DNA from: Zerene cesonia
Lineage: Eukaryota > Arthropoda > Insecta > Lepidoptera > Pieridae
Assembly: GCF_012273895.1 (NCBI RefSeq)
Contig: NC_052112.1
Location: 1,674,001-1,738,000 of the forward strand
Direction: 5' to 3'
DNA: 64,000 bases
Shown here: positions 35,917 through 47,300 of the stretch, one piece after another
How the letters are laid out: every line of letters begins with the position of its first letter
How positions within the stretch are numbered: the stretch's first letter is position 1
The notes under the pieces: generated by a model
Seen by the model: the letters and a program-made list of their open reading frames with translations, nothing else
The model's database searches: none
Told to the model about the DNA's origin: nothing
Program-made: the position numbers and the translations under genes

Positions 35917-38137
35917 GTAAATTGAAAGTCCTTTTTACAGCATACAAATGCTATTTTAAAGGATTTTAAAACTACAGAAAAACAAATATACTGCCATTAC
36001 GTATTTAAAATTGTCATCGAACTGATCAACTAATCTAAATTAAAATCTGTTAGTAGCTTAATTAAATGTGTGAAATGCACCCCATACGGTGCGTAATAAA
36101 TTCCAATATTTATGACTGTAAGAATGTTGAGACCCTTTGTTAAGTTTTTAAGTGCATTTTATTGTCATTAAAAGTGTCCTAGTACCTAATTGTAGTAGGA
36201 ATGATAACTTCCAGTTCGACTTTTTAATTAATAGCAAATACATGGCTTTTGCTTATCGTGTGAAATCGTGACTATATGGGTGTTACATATAGGTGTTAAT
36301 TTCTTAGAATGTTCGTTCTGGCTCTTGACGTAGAATTACTTAGATAGATATTATTATCAAAAAAAAAATTGAAGTCCCTTTGGCTTTTAGTCGGTCATAA
36401 TTCCTTTTATCAGAAACTACACACATGTATATAACACACACAATATACACAAAATGGCCTTTCCCAAACACTTGGAATTTTTAAAAGTCTAACGGATTTA
36501 TTAATTATATTCTGCAACCCGACGTTTCAAACAATTTACAACAAGCGCGCGAACACGCTAGGTTGATTAATATAAAGAAGAAATCGCGTTTACAATCCTA
36601 ATTGTATAATACTCGCATAAAATCAAAAACGAGAAAATAGTATCCAAAACACTGCAGAGCGGCCGCCAGCTCAACGGCTGGTCTCCATGCAGCCCTCGCT
36701 GTACGCGCCGCACGTTGATGTCACTCGCGCCCGCCTCGGCTTCGGCCGCAACGGGCTCAGACTCGTCAACAGAGAACTACATTCCCCGGACCATTTGGTA
36801 CAATTGCAAGCTCTGCATACTGTACTGGATCAAGTATGGATTGTTTATAAGTTCTTTAGTTTTGTTTAGTTGTTTTTTAAGGATATATAATAAAAAAAGG
36901 GGCGGTCCTGTATTTCTATAGTTAAAACTGAATGTTAGGATCTTATACGGAAAATGTCGTATATAAGATTCGCATATTAAACACTAATTTATTGAAACTA
37001 ATCCTTCAATAACTTTGTAACGATAACATACGTACATAATAGAAGCTCAATTTCTACTGTAGTCTTTCACGAAGAGAACTAATTGAGAAATTAACATTTT
37101 AGGTGCAAATATCAGAAAATGCAATCTATTTAATAAAGATCCACTTGGTATATCGACTGATTGACCTGATGCGCAATGAAGACCCTGTTATCCGAGAAAA
37201 GGTTTGCATGATACTCACCACGTTGGCGACTTACCGACAAGGGAGAGAAAGAATCATGACTCGACCTAGAATCATTAAAAATCTCATGTGGCTTATCCTT
37301 AGAGATCGGAAGGAAATAAGGTTTGTTGCGGCAAACGCGTTAAAATCATTGACGGAACACAGATGCTCTCTAGCGAAGGTTCTTGAAAACAAATCTATTG
37401 TGGAAGATTTACTGCGAATGGTTGTGAATGATCACAAGGGAATTGTGGCGATACATCTGAAGACAATTACGAATCTCGCAGATTGGGACCCGGAGCGGCC
37501 GCTGAAAGCGAATGCTTTTCAAATCATGATGAAGCTATTTGAGGACGACGACCCAAAAATTATATCTTCAGCGATGGACTGCATGTCGCAGCTCTGCAAG
37601 CACGAAGTCGGTAAAAACCTGGCCGATACGTACGACCTGACATTTGTGTTGCGTCCTTATCTGACGCATGTTTCAGCGGAGGTTAGAATCAGTGCGGTGG
37701 CTCTGATGTGTTACACGACAATCACGACTCGCTCGAAATGGCGCGCCAAGGAAGTGTGCGAGGAGTTGACTAGAGTGCTCGTGAACTTGTGCTACAGGTC
37801 CAACAAGCCCTTGCTCCAAATAAGCGCTATGCAGGTGCTGATCAACTTGTGCGACTGTCCGGATGTTAGGAGCCACATGAAGTGGCATTGGGAGAGGCGC
37901 GTGAAGCAAGTACGGATAAGGACCCACGAGGAGTGGGACGGGACTACGGAGACTTCCACTTACGGTCTGGAAACCGGCCACAACTATCGAACCATGTGCA
38001 TAGAAAAAGTGGAAACGATAAAGAACGATTATGGTGACAGCGCCGAGGTGGTCAACGTGCACAGCTATTTGCGGCGGATACACGAGGTCAAGGAGCGCTT
38101 GTTGTATGCAATTAATTGGAAATCTTATAAAGATTGA
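35802..38137 (+). CDS. RSPH14: RSPH14-like radial spoke / armadillo-repeat protein (3 exons, complete)
   Basis: Exons 35802-35916, 36658-36833 and 37103-38137 join in phase to 441 residues. Seen: from residue 49 on, MQPSLYAPHVDVTRARLGFG followed by RELHSPDHLVQLQALHTVL matches the N-terminus of RSPH14, which in human is about 348 residues. The rest is a series of helical armadillo/HEAT repeats such as LIDLMRNEDPVIREKVCMIL and FVAANALKSLTEHR. Known: the RSPH14 family belongs to axonemal radial spokes. The 48 residues before the conserved start are an extension I do not recognise; translation could instead begin at the ATG at 36687. The gene is co-oriented with ODAD3, 1.6 kb downstream, which supports a shared ciliary/sperm role. 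Confidence 0.8.
36485..36642. repeat. dispersed repeat (MITE-like) in RSPH14 intron 1
   Basis: AACGGATTTATTAATTATAT ... CCCGACGTTTCAAACAATTT ... TAATACTCGCATAAAATCAA, as at 20520-20690. Confidence 0.55.
36658..36833 (+). CDS. RSPH14: RSPH14 exon 2
   Basis: Acceptor cactgcag, phase 1 in; donor CAA|GTATGG in phase 0. Carries the conserved LYAPHVDVTRARLGFGRNG. The acceptor lies about 15 nt from the end of a dispersed repeat (36485-36642). Confidence 0.78.
37103..38137 (+). CDS. RSPH14: RSPH14 exon 3 (armadillo repeats, stop)
   Basis: Acceptor cattttag, then GTG CAA ATA; 344 codons and TGA with no intron, unusually long for this window. Armadillo-type helices fill most of it. It ends VHSYLRRIHEVKERLLYAIN WKSYKD. 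Confidence 0.85.
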   Translation: MQISENAIYLIKIHLVYRLIDLMRNEDPVIREKVCMILTTLATYRQGRERIMTRPRIIKNLMWLILRDRKEIRFVAANALKSLTEHRCSLAKVLENKSIVEDLLRMVVNDHKGIVAIHLKTITNLADWDPERPLKANAFQIMMKLFEDDDPKIISSAMDCMSQLCKHEVGKNLADTYDLTFVLRPYLTHVSAEVRISAVALMCYTTITTRSKWRAKEVCEELTRVLVNLCYRSNKPLLQISAMQVLINLCDCPDVRSHMKWHWERRVKQVRIRTHEEWDGTTETSTYGLETGHNYRTMCIEKVETIKNDYGDSAEVVNVHSYLRRIHEVKERLLYAINWKSYKD

Positions 38138-38186
38138 AATGAAACGGCGATAATCATTTTGGAAGCATTTATTTTAATGAACTACG

Positions 38187-38192
38187 AATAAA
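38187..38192 (+). terminator. candidate polyadenylation signal of RSPH14
   Basis: AATAAA about 50 nt after the RSPH14 stop codon. Confidence 0.5.
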
Positions 38193-39069
38193 TCACACTG
38201 AGCTATTTGGTAATTTAATGCGACATTTGTGCCTACGGTGGCCGACTTAAAGCTACTAATCAGTCGTAATTACACTAGTACAGGAATAGGGTTTTACACA
38301 TAGAAATTGATTTAGAACATGGTTAAGGCCTGAATACACTTTATAATTTTAGTTAAAATCACCAAACCTTACACCCAATAGATTGTAATTATTTACTTAA
38401 ATACAAGAAAATTAGCAATTAATCGCCATATTTCGGTCAAATTGACGAAAACATCGAGCAGAAAAAATACCCAATAATAATTTTCTAACAGACGGACATT
38501 TCAATTATTTATCAAAGTGTAGATGGAAAAACATGAAATAATATTGATTCATACATAGAAAGATTATTACAATTCAAAATATTATCCTAGAATAATATAA
38601 ACATACATAGATAACTGACGTAAGAATTTACCTCAATTGTATATACGGTAAAATATAATCATCATGTTAGAAATAAGAAGACAAATTCTAAAATTATTTT
38701 CAATCTATTATCGGTAAATATTAAATATCATATGTTTATTTGTGCGTATATTTAATACAATAGAACCAGATCTACTGAAGCTAAAGCAGATAAATATATA
38801 CAAGTGTTTTCTTGCATTTTATACTACGAGAGTATTGCATAATATGAAATTCTAAAACATTTTTACTGTATATCACTTTTTAATCAACTCTGCATACGCT
38901 CTGTATTTGAATTGTTTTATTTCTAACGAAATAAATACGTTAAGTACCATAATACATAGACTAACCAATTTCAAACATTCAATTCACAACTATTTAAATT
39001 GATCCTTGTTCAATTTAATTTTTAAGTAATAAAAAAAAAATGAACCGAGAGAGTAGAAGAATTTTGAAA

Positions 39070-39260
39070 GCTGAGGCGGGATCTCGGGTGGCCGAGAGGC
39101 TATGCTACGGTTTGGCAAAAAGACGCGGGTTCGAATCCCGCCTCGTGATCAAATTTTTTCTATTCTTTTAATTTTTAGTTTTATAGCATTGAAAGGGTAT
39201 ATAAATGAGAAATTTTGAACAAAAAAATGTCTTTTTTCTATTCTTTCAAAATTTCTTATC
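39070..39260 (+). mobile_element. tRNA-derived SINE
   Basis: GGGTGGCCGAGAGGC (box A) and GCGGGTTCGAATCCCGC (paired T arm, box B), followed by an AT-rich body with TTTTAGTTTTATAGCATTGA that recurs at 61040-61220. Intergenic between RSPH14 and sws. Confidence 0.75.
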
Positions 39261-40499
39261 GATTCTTGTTGTTATTCATACCTAAATGGGCTTGTTCCAC
39301 AATGTCCCAGACATTTACTCGGATTTAATTAATTGTCTACTCAATTCAAACGAAGTGGTTGAAATGAGACAGTTGATTAATTATATAAACCAACAAAAGC
39401 GATACATTGAATAAACAAATATTTATCATATCAAAATATATTTATGTATATTTTTCAATACTAAGAAAAAAAAATTCAAAATATATTTTATTTCACAAAA
39501 GTAACATTTAACATTGGCCATTGCGTCATTTACAGACAATAAATTGAAAGGAATTCAATATAATTGATTGGATAAAACCTACATTGTCATGAAGTATCTT
39601 TTATTTTCTACATACGAGCTAATATTTTATGGCACTCTGGTTCCCACCCACCACACAAATTTCACCATTTATTAAACACACCAAAATAACTACCAATAGA
39701 AATGGGTTCATAGGTTCCCTCGTGAAGAAAAACAAAAGTTTTGAATCCTTACCGGGATTTATTACTCCGCAGTAATTATTATAAAATGACATCCCAAATT
39801 CAAACTATCTATATGCTACATTCCTTCTATCTTTATATCTGACGTCATTAAGTAAATTTTAAAAAGATTCAATCAATCGCAACTAGAAAAATCAATCACC
39901 AGATAATGTATCATTCTCAGATCACTCATCACAATATAAATAATAATAGAATGATATATCATTGAGCAATATTAAGGCAGGTGAGTTGGAAAGATTTTAA
40001 ATCTACACTACCACTAATAACATAGGGGAAGTATTTTATTGTTTGTTTGTTTCAAATTAAGTCCGAAACGTGTATACCAATTTGGAAAATTCTTTTACCA
40101 AATGGAAAAAAAAGGTTTATATGATATTTGTGAATATTTTAAATTTCATGAAGCGAGATATACAGCATTACTTCGAATAACATACATCACAGTATACTTT
40201 GGAAACATGGAAATTATGAGACATTTTAAATATAATTTTATACGCACCTTCTAATTACGTAACGGAAAAAAGCCCCAAAAACATCCAGCCTCATATTTTG
40301 TTCATATATTCAATATGATCTTACATAGCTTATAATAAAGCTAAATATATTATAACGAGACATGAATATTAATTATCAATAAGTAAATAAAACAACTTTA
40401 ATAATAACATTTGGCATACATAACACATTTTGTTTAAACATTTAACAACTAATTTTATATTCAAGATACATAAAACTTATACTGACAAATGAGCATTTG

Positions 40500-41171
40500 A
40501 CCGTTTCCCTACACTCACACTTTGTGCCCACTAACTACTAATTTTCACTTACCAGTGTATCATTGTTTTACACTTTTATCACTTTTTTCCATAGATATGC
40601 ACTTTTATATTTGTCCGGCAATTATTTGCTCCATAATCGTCTGACAATTTATAATCTAAACACTTACATTTTTTCATACAAATGAGTAAAATATATTTTA
40701 CCAATAATCACTTTACACTTTACCCATATATAGCTCACTGGTCTTATACACGGGTAATTTACAATTTACCTCTTCCCACATACGTTAATTTACAACTTAA
40801 CAACATGAGCTCATTTTAATGAGTAAAATGTATTTTACCAACATTTGTTCACTTTACATTTTACCCATATACAGCTCACTGCTGTTATACACGGGTAATT
40901 TACAATTTACCTCTTCCCACACAATGTTTAATTTACAACTTATCAACATGTGCTCATTTTACATTTTCCCAATGTACTTCCAATTTACACGTTATCCACA
41001 TGTCGGTAAAGTTTACTATTCCTTGACACGATCAATTTATACTATACCAACACGACCAACCATTTTACCTACATACCGCCAATTTATAATTTATCACCAT
41101 GACTTTACATTTTACCAACACATGTTCACTTTACCCGCACACGGGTACAATTTACACTTTCAGCACACTTA
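40500..41171 (-). repeat. sws 3'-UTR region with imperfect tandem repeats rich in TGTAAA
   Basis: A block containing GAGTAAAATATATTTTACC at 40684 recurs about 136 bp on (40820). On the transcript strand TGTAAA occurs about 11 times, many as TGTAAATT. Poly(A) site unknown; a TTTATT (AATAAA on -) lies at 40035. Confidence 0.5.
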
Positions 41172-41240
41172 TTCACTGCTCTCTCTCTCACTCTGCACGT
41201 ACTTATAGAGGGCCTTGCACAGATCGTGCAAGGTCGGGTC
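41172..41240 (-). other. sws: possible stop-codon readthrough extension of sws
   Basis: After the TGA the same frame stays open for 23 codons (DPTLHDLCKALYKYVQSERE then SSE) up to TAA. It looks like an amphipathic helix. A perfect 8-bp stem with a 5-nt loop starts 7 nt after the stop. Not proven; the stop context is TGAG, which is not the leakiest. Confidence 0.3.
41213..41233 (-). promoter_or_regulatory. stem-loop just downstream of the sws stop codon
   Basis: CCTTGCAC pairs perfectly with GTGCAAGG around the loop GATCT (minus-strand reading), 7 nt after TGA. Confidence 0.5.
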
Positions 41241-41351
41241 TCATCTGGCGCCGCCGCGCTTGTTGAGCGGGTCGTACAACTCCGCCTCAGAGTCTATCTC
41301 GTCCTCGGAGAGGGAGAGGGAGCCTCCCACGCGGCGGGTGCGGAGCCCCTC
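41241..41351 (-). CDS. sws: sws last coding exon (stop codon)
   Basis: Acceptor ttttccag, phase 0, 36 codons and TGA. EGLRTRRVGGSLSLSEDEID then LYDPLNKRGGAR. An in-frame open stretch of 23 codons follows the stop. Confidence 0.87.
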   Translation of the reverse strand, partial: EGLRTRRVGGSLSLSEDEIDSEAELYDPLNKRGGAR

Positions 41352-44300
41352 CTGGAAAATTTTGCGCACATTTTAGGCGACGTATTGGAAGGTAACGAAT
41401 TATAGGTTGAGCGCAGTTTGTCTTTAATTGTTGCTATTGTAGTATTTATACATTTTCACATATGATGTAACAATACACGGTAAAGATAAAAATTTTATCT
41501 TAAAATTTTGCGGATTTTATATGGTAGCGTCTGGTTTATTATCATATCTAATGTTATGAGCATGCTAAATTTGGACAAAACATCTCCAAATCATTTCACC
41601 TGTGATATAAAAAAACTGGACTCTTAAGTCTTAAATGGTCAAGCATTGATAAAGACTACATGTGAGGCTAAAGGCAACTGAATAAGTTATTTGTGCTCAT
41701 AAATATTTAAATAAAATATTTTACTGTATCAATGTGTCAGATGCATTTATAAAGCTTCATTATAAAATTAGACACAATTCTGTCTCTTTTAATTAATATT
41801 TTTTTGTTAAAGAAAGAAACAGAGAAGTGATAAGTTGAAACAACTTTAAATAATGAAAAAAAGCGGGTTCATTTATAACTTCGCCATTAAGTTACATCCT
41901 GATGTTAAACTGCTATTAGAAGGTTGGTTAAAATGCCTAAGAGGCTTTATAAGTAAAAATTGAATAGGAACTATCATGTGTTAAATGCAGTGCCTACAAA
42001 TCGATTATAATATAGAATATAATGTGTACAATAATATAAAATTTACCATTAGAAGCAAGTATATAATAGAATAGTAGCTATACTTGAAATTAAACTTAAT
42101 ATAAGAGCACATAATAAAATAGTGAAATATAATGATTAAATCGAAAGCCCCGGCTTGCGTAAATAACAATTGTCAATGTAATGCAGTTTTTTTCACGAAA
42201 TAATACCCTCTTGATAAATATGTAACAAAAAAAAATTACGAACACATACCCCCCCATTTTTTATATCTCCTTAAACTCCGTTATTTTCGCAAGCCACACC
42301 CCCCACCCAAGCACCCCATACCCGTGTTATCGAGAAAACGACAAAAATAAGTAAAAAAAAAAGAATCTACACCCAACTACTCGCGTGCTTCACTTATATT
42401 TGCCCACCAATTCCGTGTCGCTGATCCACGCCGCCCCCTCCTCTACACTTGATGCCATCTACGTAATACATTTATCACTATTAGTTATATGTTCAATAAT
42501 AAAATAAAGTTTTTTTCTGATAATATAGGACAGTATGTATGTTAATTTCTATTTTTTGCTACTTATTTATTATGTAGAAACAACATTTCAACTTCAAAAA
42601 ATTCAACTAAAATTGAAGTTAAAATTTTTCTAAATTTTGTAATTAAAACCAAATCTATAGCCAATATGGTCCGTACTAAATGCATTTCAATCAGCTAGAA
42701 CACAAAAAAAAATACTAATACCAATAATTTATATTAACAAAATATAATAACAACCATTCTACAATTACCAAACACATCTACACATTGCTCTATAGTTTAA
42801 AATTCTATATAAAAAAACAAATTTTCTAATTTGTTATTTCCTAACAAGATTTTTTCTTGCACCAAGTTAACTCAAAATTTCTTACAAAAGATCTATACTG
42901 TCCTTGTTCATCATAAAAGTAACACACTTAACGTGTATGTGCAAACCTTAAAAGATCACCACACTTCTTATAACTCCTTAAATCCTCTCCTTACAAATGC
43001 CACCAAAATCAATCCTTAACCCTCCTAATTTCTGTGCACACCTTAAAAGTACAACACACTTCACACTAAAACTATTTAAATAAAGTGTTATGTCTCTTAA
43101 AGTGTATCCTATCCTCAAAGTACAACACGCAACACCAAAGTGATGTCCACCAGTTAGTGTGAAAGTGCACAAACCTCGAGTATCCCAGCGCTAGGCTCGG
43201 ACGCGTAGCCTTCGAAATGTCGTTGATCATCTTCGTAGTCTGATGATGATGATGATTCGTTGTCTACGTCGCGCGCCGTGCGAACCGAGCAGACCATTTG
43301 AGCGAGATCAGTGAATGTGTAGCTGGGAGAAATGAGATTAATTAAGGGGGGGATAATATAAAGGGATTGTAAAGTAGATTCCGTTGGTCCAAGAGGAATG
43401 TTAGATGGCGCTAGTTGTTTCGTGAAAGAAACTTGAAATAATATTTTTTGCTTATTAATCGTACGGAAATAAAATTTCATCAGTATTGTAATATACGTCT
43501 CAAACGCTTCGCTGCAACATGGCTTTCTGTACGGTCTTTTATTGTTTTGTTGGCGTGTGTGGTATTTACCATGGCACGTAGTACGATACGCTTCCAATAT
43601 GACGTCATGTGCGAAGTGTTGTGTAGTAAGTAAGTTGCGTAAGTGTTAGTGCAGCTGACTGACATTACACAGTGCATTTGAAAGGTGTCACCTTAGCGTC
43701 AGTCACATGTGTAGTATCAGTGATTCGTGTGACGTTAATGAAGATTGTAAGTTAAGTGTCCTGACGTTATCATATAGAGCGGATGTGTGTGCGTGCGTGA
43801 GTGGGTGTTCGTGAGTGCGCGTACGTGTGTGTACGTGTGTGCGCGTGCGCAGGCACTCACTCGGTGAGCGAGGGCTGCGCGTCGTGGCGCTTGCCCTCGG
43901 CGGCGGCCCCGCTGACGCCGCCGCCGCCGCCGCGCCGCTGCCCCTCGAAGTAGGCGGTGCCGTGCCGGTAGCCCACCTCGCGGATCTCGTCGAACGAGCC
44001 GAACTGCAGCGTCTTGTACGCGTCTATGGGGGGGCGGATGTACTCGCAGTAGTCTGATTTTTTCACTTCCTGCAAATGTAAACGGGGGAAATTAGAGTGT
44101 AAACGTTTTTTTTATGAAGCACGTCACAGTCCATGCCTAAAACTTATATTACTGTGAAATTCAAAGTTCGACTTTTCCAAAGCGTTCTTTTTATGGTTTC
44201 ACGTTAATATGTATGTCATATCCACGTAGAGCTCAAGTGGTGTCGTTTTAGGATTTTAATCCTACTCCTAAATCATTGTGACTCGGGAGTGCCACAGGGT

Positions 44301-47300
44301 TTATGTTTAGGTCCAGTATTATTTTTATCTTATGTGCTGTGTGTTAAGTTTTGCGCTTTTGTCTTCTCATAGCATAACTGGTGCTATATAAACAAAGAAG
44401 TATTTCATACGAAAATATCAAGAATAATGCTTGACAATGCTGTATACAAAATTAACTATACTAGTGTTCTTTAATTTAAAAAGTTCCAAACATTCGAGAT
44501 CTGGGTAAAAGTAAAAAAACTGAACTTTTTACTTTTTTTCATTACATTCATTTCATCAAAAGGAAATACCAACCTCTAGCTGGCGATTACACGACACATA
44601 GGCCAATCTACTCTGAATATCAGGAAGATTTGGCACTTTCACTGGACTGGTGAATGGATTCCATCTGAAACAAATCGATATAAAACCTGAGACTGTAATA
44701 TTGTTAGCCAAACATCTGATAAATACGATATGTATATATGGAGATAAAATAATTTTGTTCCACATTCTTTTAGAATTTCTTCCATATTATTATTATTATA
44801 TATATAAGTTTATCTACCTTTTCCAAAGCAGCCACCAGCCGGATAAGTCATCGCCATAATTCGTTAGGTCGGTGTCGTCCTGGGATCCCACGTCGATCGC
44901 AAGAATATGTTTGGCTCCGAGTGACCGCATCACGTCAGCTGGAAAATTTATAAGACTTTTCTAGTAATTCTGAATACTAAGGTTTTTGACGTTCTAGAGT
45001 TTTCTCAAATGTTCTAAAGGAAAATCACAATGTCCAGAACATTGTGATTTGATGCATTTGTGGGTACCTAAAAGGTTAAATGGAGAAAACTATGGGAAAT
45101 TATGTTTATTTGTAGCAAATGTTTTCATAGAATTCAAAAATACACTATAAATCCAATTTCAATGAAATTATTCATCACTGCTTTGGTATTTTTATTTTGT
45201 ATTACAATATTAAGAACGAAATAATCCTGTATAGCATAAAATAATAACTTATTATAGACAACCAAGAAATAATCATTCGAGAATATTCAATTTCAATACT
45301 TTAATTACAACTATCATACTTATACTACTACCCTTGTACTACTCCATGAATTCAACACTATTGAAATCATCAAAATTCCCAGTAAAAGTAAATAGATTAT
45401 TCTAGAAGAATAGTTACCTGGCACGTTGTTAACATAGCATCCGTCGAGCAACAAGTGGCCATCAATGGGATCGCATATTGGTGGAAAGATGCCCGCTATA
45501 CTCATGGACGCTCTGCAGTATCTCCATAGCACACCTGACATTCACACTGAACAATACTTTTGTCTGGACAATTCGCTTGCAGTGGCGGATTTACGTGGGT
45601 CTCGTCAGATTGTGTCATGTCAGAGGGGGTAAGAAAATGTTGGTTACATGTGGCTGTTCAGAATTTTGTCAAGTGTCTAGATTTGTACTTCGGAAATTTT
45701 GCGCATTGTCACGAGATAAGCAGTGACTTTAAGTTATTTTTGTTTCCATCTTAAAAAAAGTCGCGAGTGCCAAGAATTCTCAGAATGTCAAGTGTTTTTA
45801 CAAAATGTCAGTATGTACTCACGAAGTTAACTGAAGTTTTAGTGATTGACATTGTATTTCTTAACGAAGACTAAGATATTATTTGATAGAAGTCAGTTAT
45901 GTTATGTGGTTGGTCATTCTTATTTGAAAAGAGAATCAGAAAAAGTCTGATAGATGCGTAACAATGAAACCCGCCACTAAGGATAGCTGGTGTTCAAGAT
46001 TCAAAAATTCTCCAGACAAATGCCAGCGTTGCCACTTACCTGCCGGACCGAGTGTAAATATTGACCAGAATGGCACACATCGCTGTTAAGGGACATCGAG
46101 AGGCGGGCGAAGAGTGCATGTCGTGTTAAGATACATACCATAAACCAGTTACATGAGCGTCTACGTCTATTCTAATGGCGCAAGAAATATTTACACTCAG
46201 CCTAATCCCGACACGTAATAGAGAGGGGGGGAGGGGGTGTTTGCGGCGCTGTGATTGGTTTACCTGGGAGGTTGTTCACATAGCCGCCGTCCAATAGGAG
46301 GTGGCCGTCTACAGGGTCGCAGAGCGGGGGCATGTAGCCGCTCAGCGACATCGACGCGCGAATGTAACGCCAGAGAGAACCTGCGACGCGCATTGCGTTA
46401 GCGTTAGACACCGCTCGCCTTTCTCTTACACTATCTCTTTCTCTCTTTCTCTCTCTCATTCTCTCTCTCTCCCTCCCTCGCTCGCAACGGACTCGAACTC
46501 ATCGCGGATCGTCCCAGTGCGATACAGTAAACACAGTGCAGAGATATACGTGTAATAAAACACTATCCATGGAAAGGAAACAGTGACGCGAGGTAACAGT
46601 TCACCAAAACCATAAGGAATGCGTTAGTTTGACCCGATAGAATTGTTTTATACATAGATTATTTTACATTACATAAATAGTTAACAATAAATAGATATTC
46701 TGCGATAAGCGAATTATTATTATTACTATATTCCTAATATCAATAACATAAATAGTAATAAAAAACATTTTAACATGAATTTTGTACTTCAATCAACTAA
46801 CATTACGTCGCTATAGACTGAATTAAAAATAGATAATTTCGAATAAACAGCTCAATTTACAACGTGTAAATATTTTCTTACAGCAATACAACACAAATCT
46901 GAATGAGCACAAATGTTGCATGCGAATAAAATAAAAAAAAAAAAAAAAAACACAATGACGATAATTATTCTAACTACTACTACAGTGATGACAATGAAAT
47001 AAACAGAATACTTGAAAAATGGGATAAAAAGAACCACACTCATGCATGTACATGATAGAATAGATGGAGGATGATTTGCGAAGAGATCACAGTAATGTGG
47101 CACAGTATCACACCCAACCCGACATTGTAAACGCACCGAATTTAGTCAATAATCACCCAGATTGTTAAAAATAATCACCCAAATTCGTTAGCGTTATTCG
47201 GTAAACCAATCACAAGCGTTCGGTTGAGTAGTGGCAACACCCAAAGCAAATGTCGGAATTGTAATTGAATTGAAAAAAAAAAAAAATCTTGTTACACCAA

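Larger units (their letters stand above)
38138..40499. other. intergenic region between convergent RSPH14 and sws
   Basis: RSPH14 3'UTR, one SINE, then AT-rich DNA. The open frame at 40039 is low-complexity. Confidence 0.65.

Noticed and set aside
37673..38083. 136-codon minus-strand frame
   Set aside because: Antisense shadow of RSPH14 exon 3.
39070..39150. tRNA gene
   Set aside because: A and B boxes are good but the acceptor stem does not pair, and the same sequence with an AT-rich tail recurs at 56253, 60798 and 61100; it is a SINE.
40819..41208. 129-codon plus-strand frame rich in Tyr and Phe
   Set aside because: Produced by TTTACA-type tandem repeats in the sws 3' region.
44650..44859. 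69-codon plus-strand frame near the sws exon
   Set aside because: Antisense and intronic, AT-driven.
46040..46082. Extra 43-nt coding exon of sws
   Set aside because: Has good splice sites but would break the reading frame; kept only as a possible decoy in the findings.
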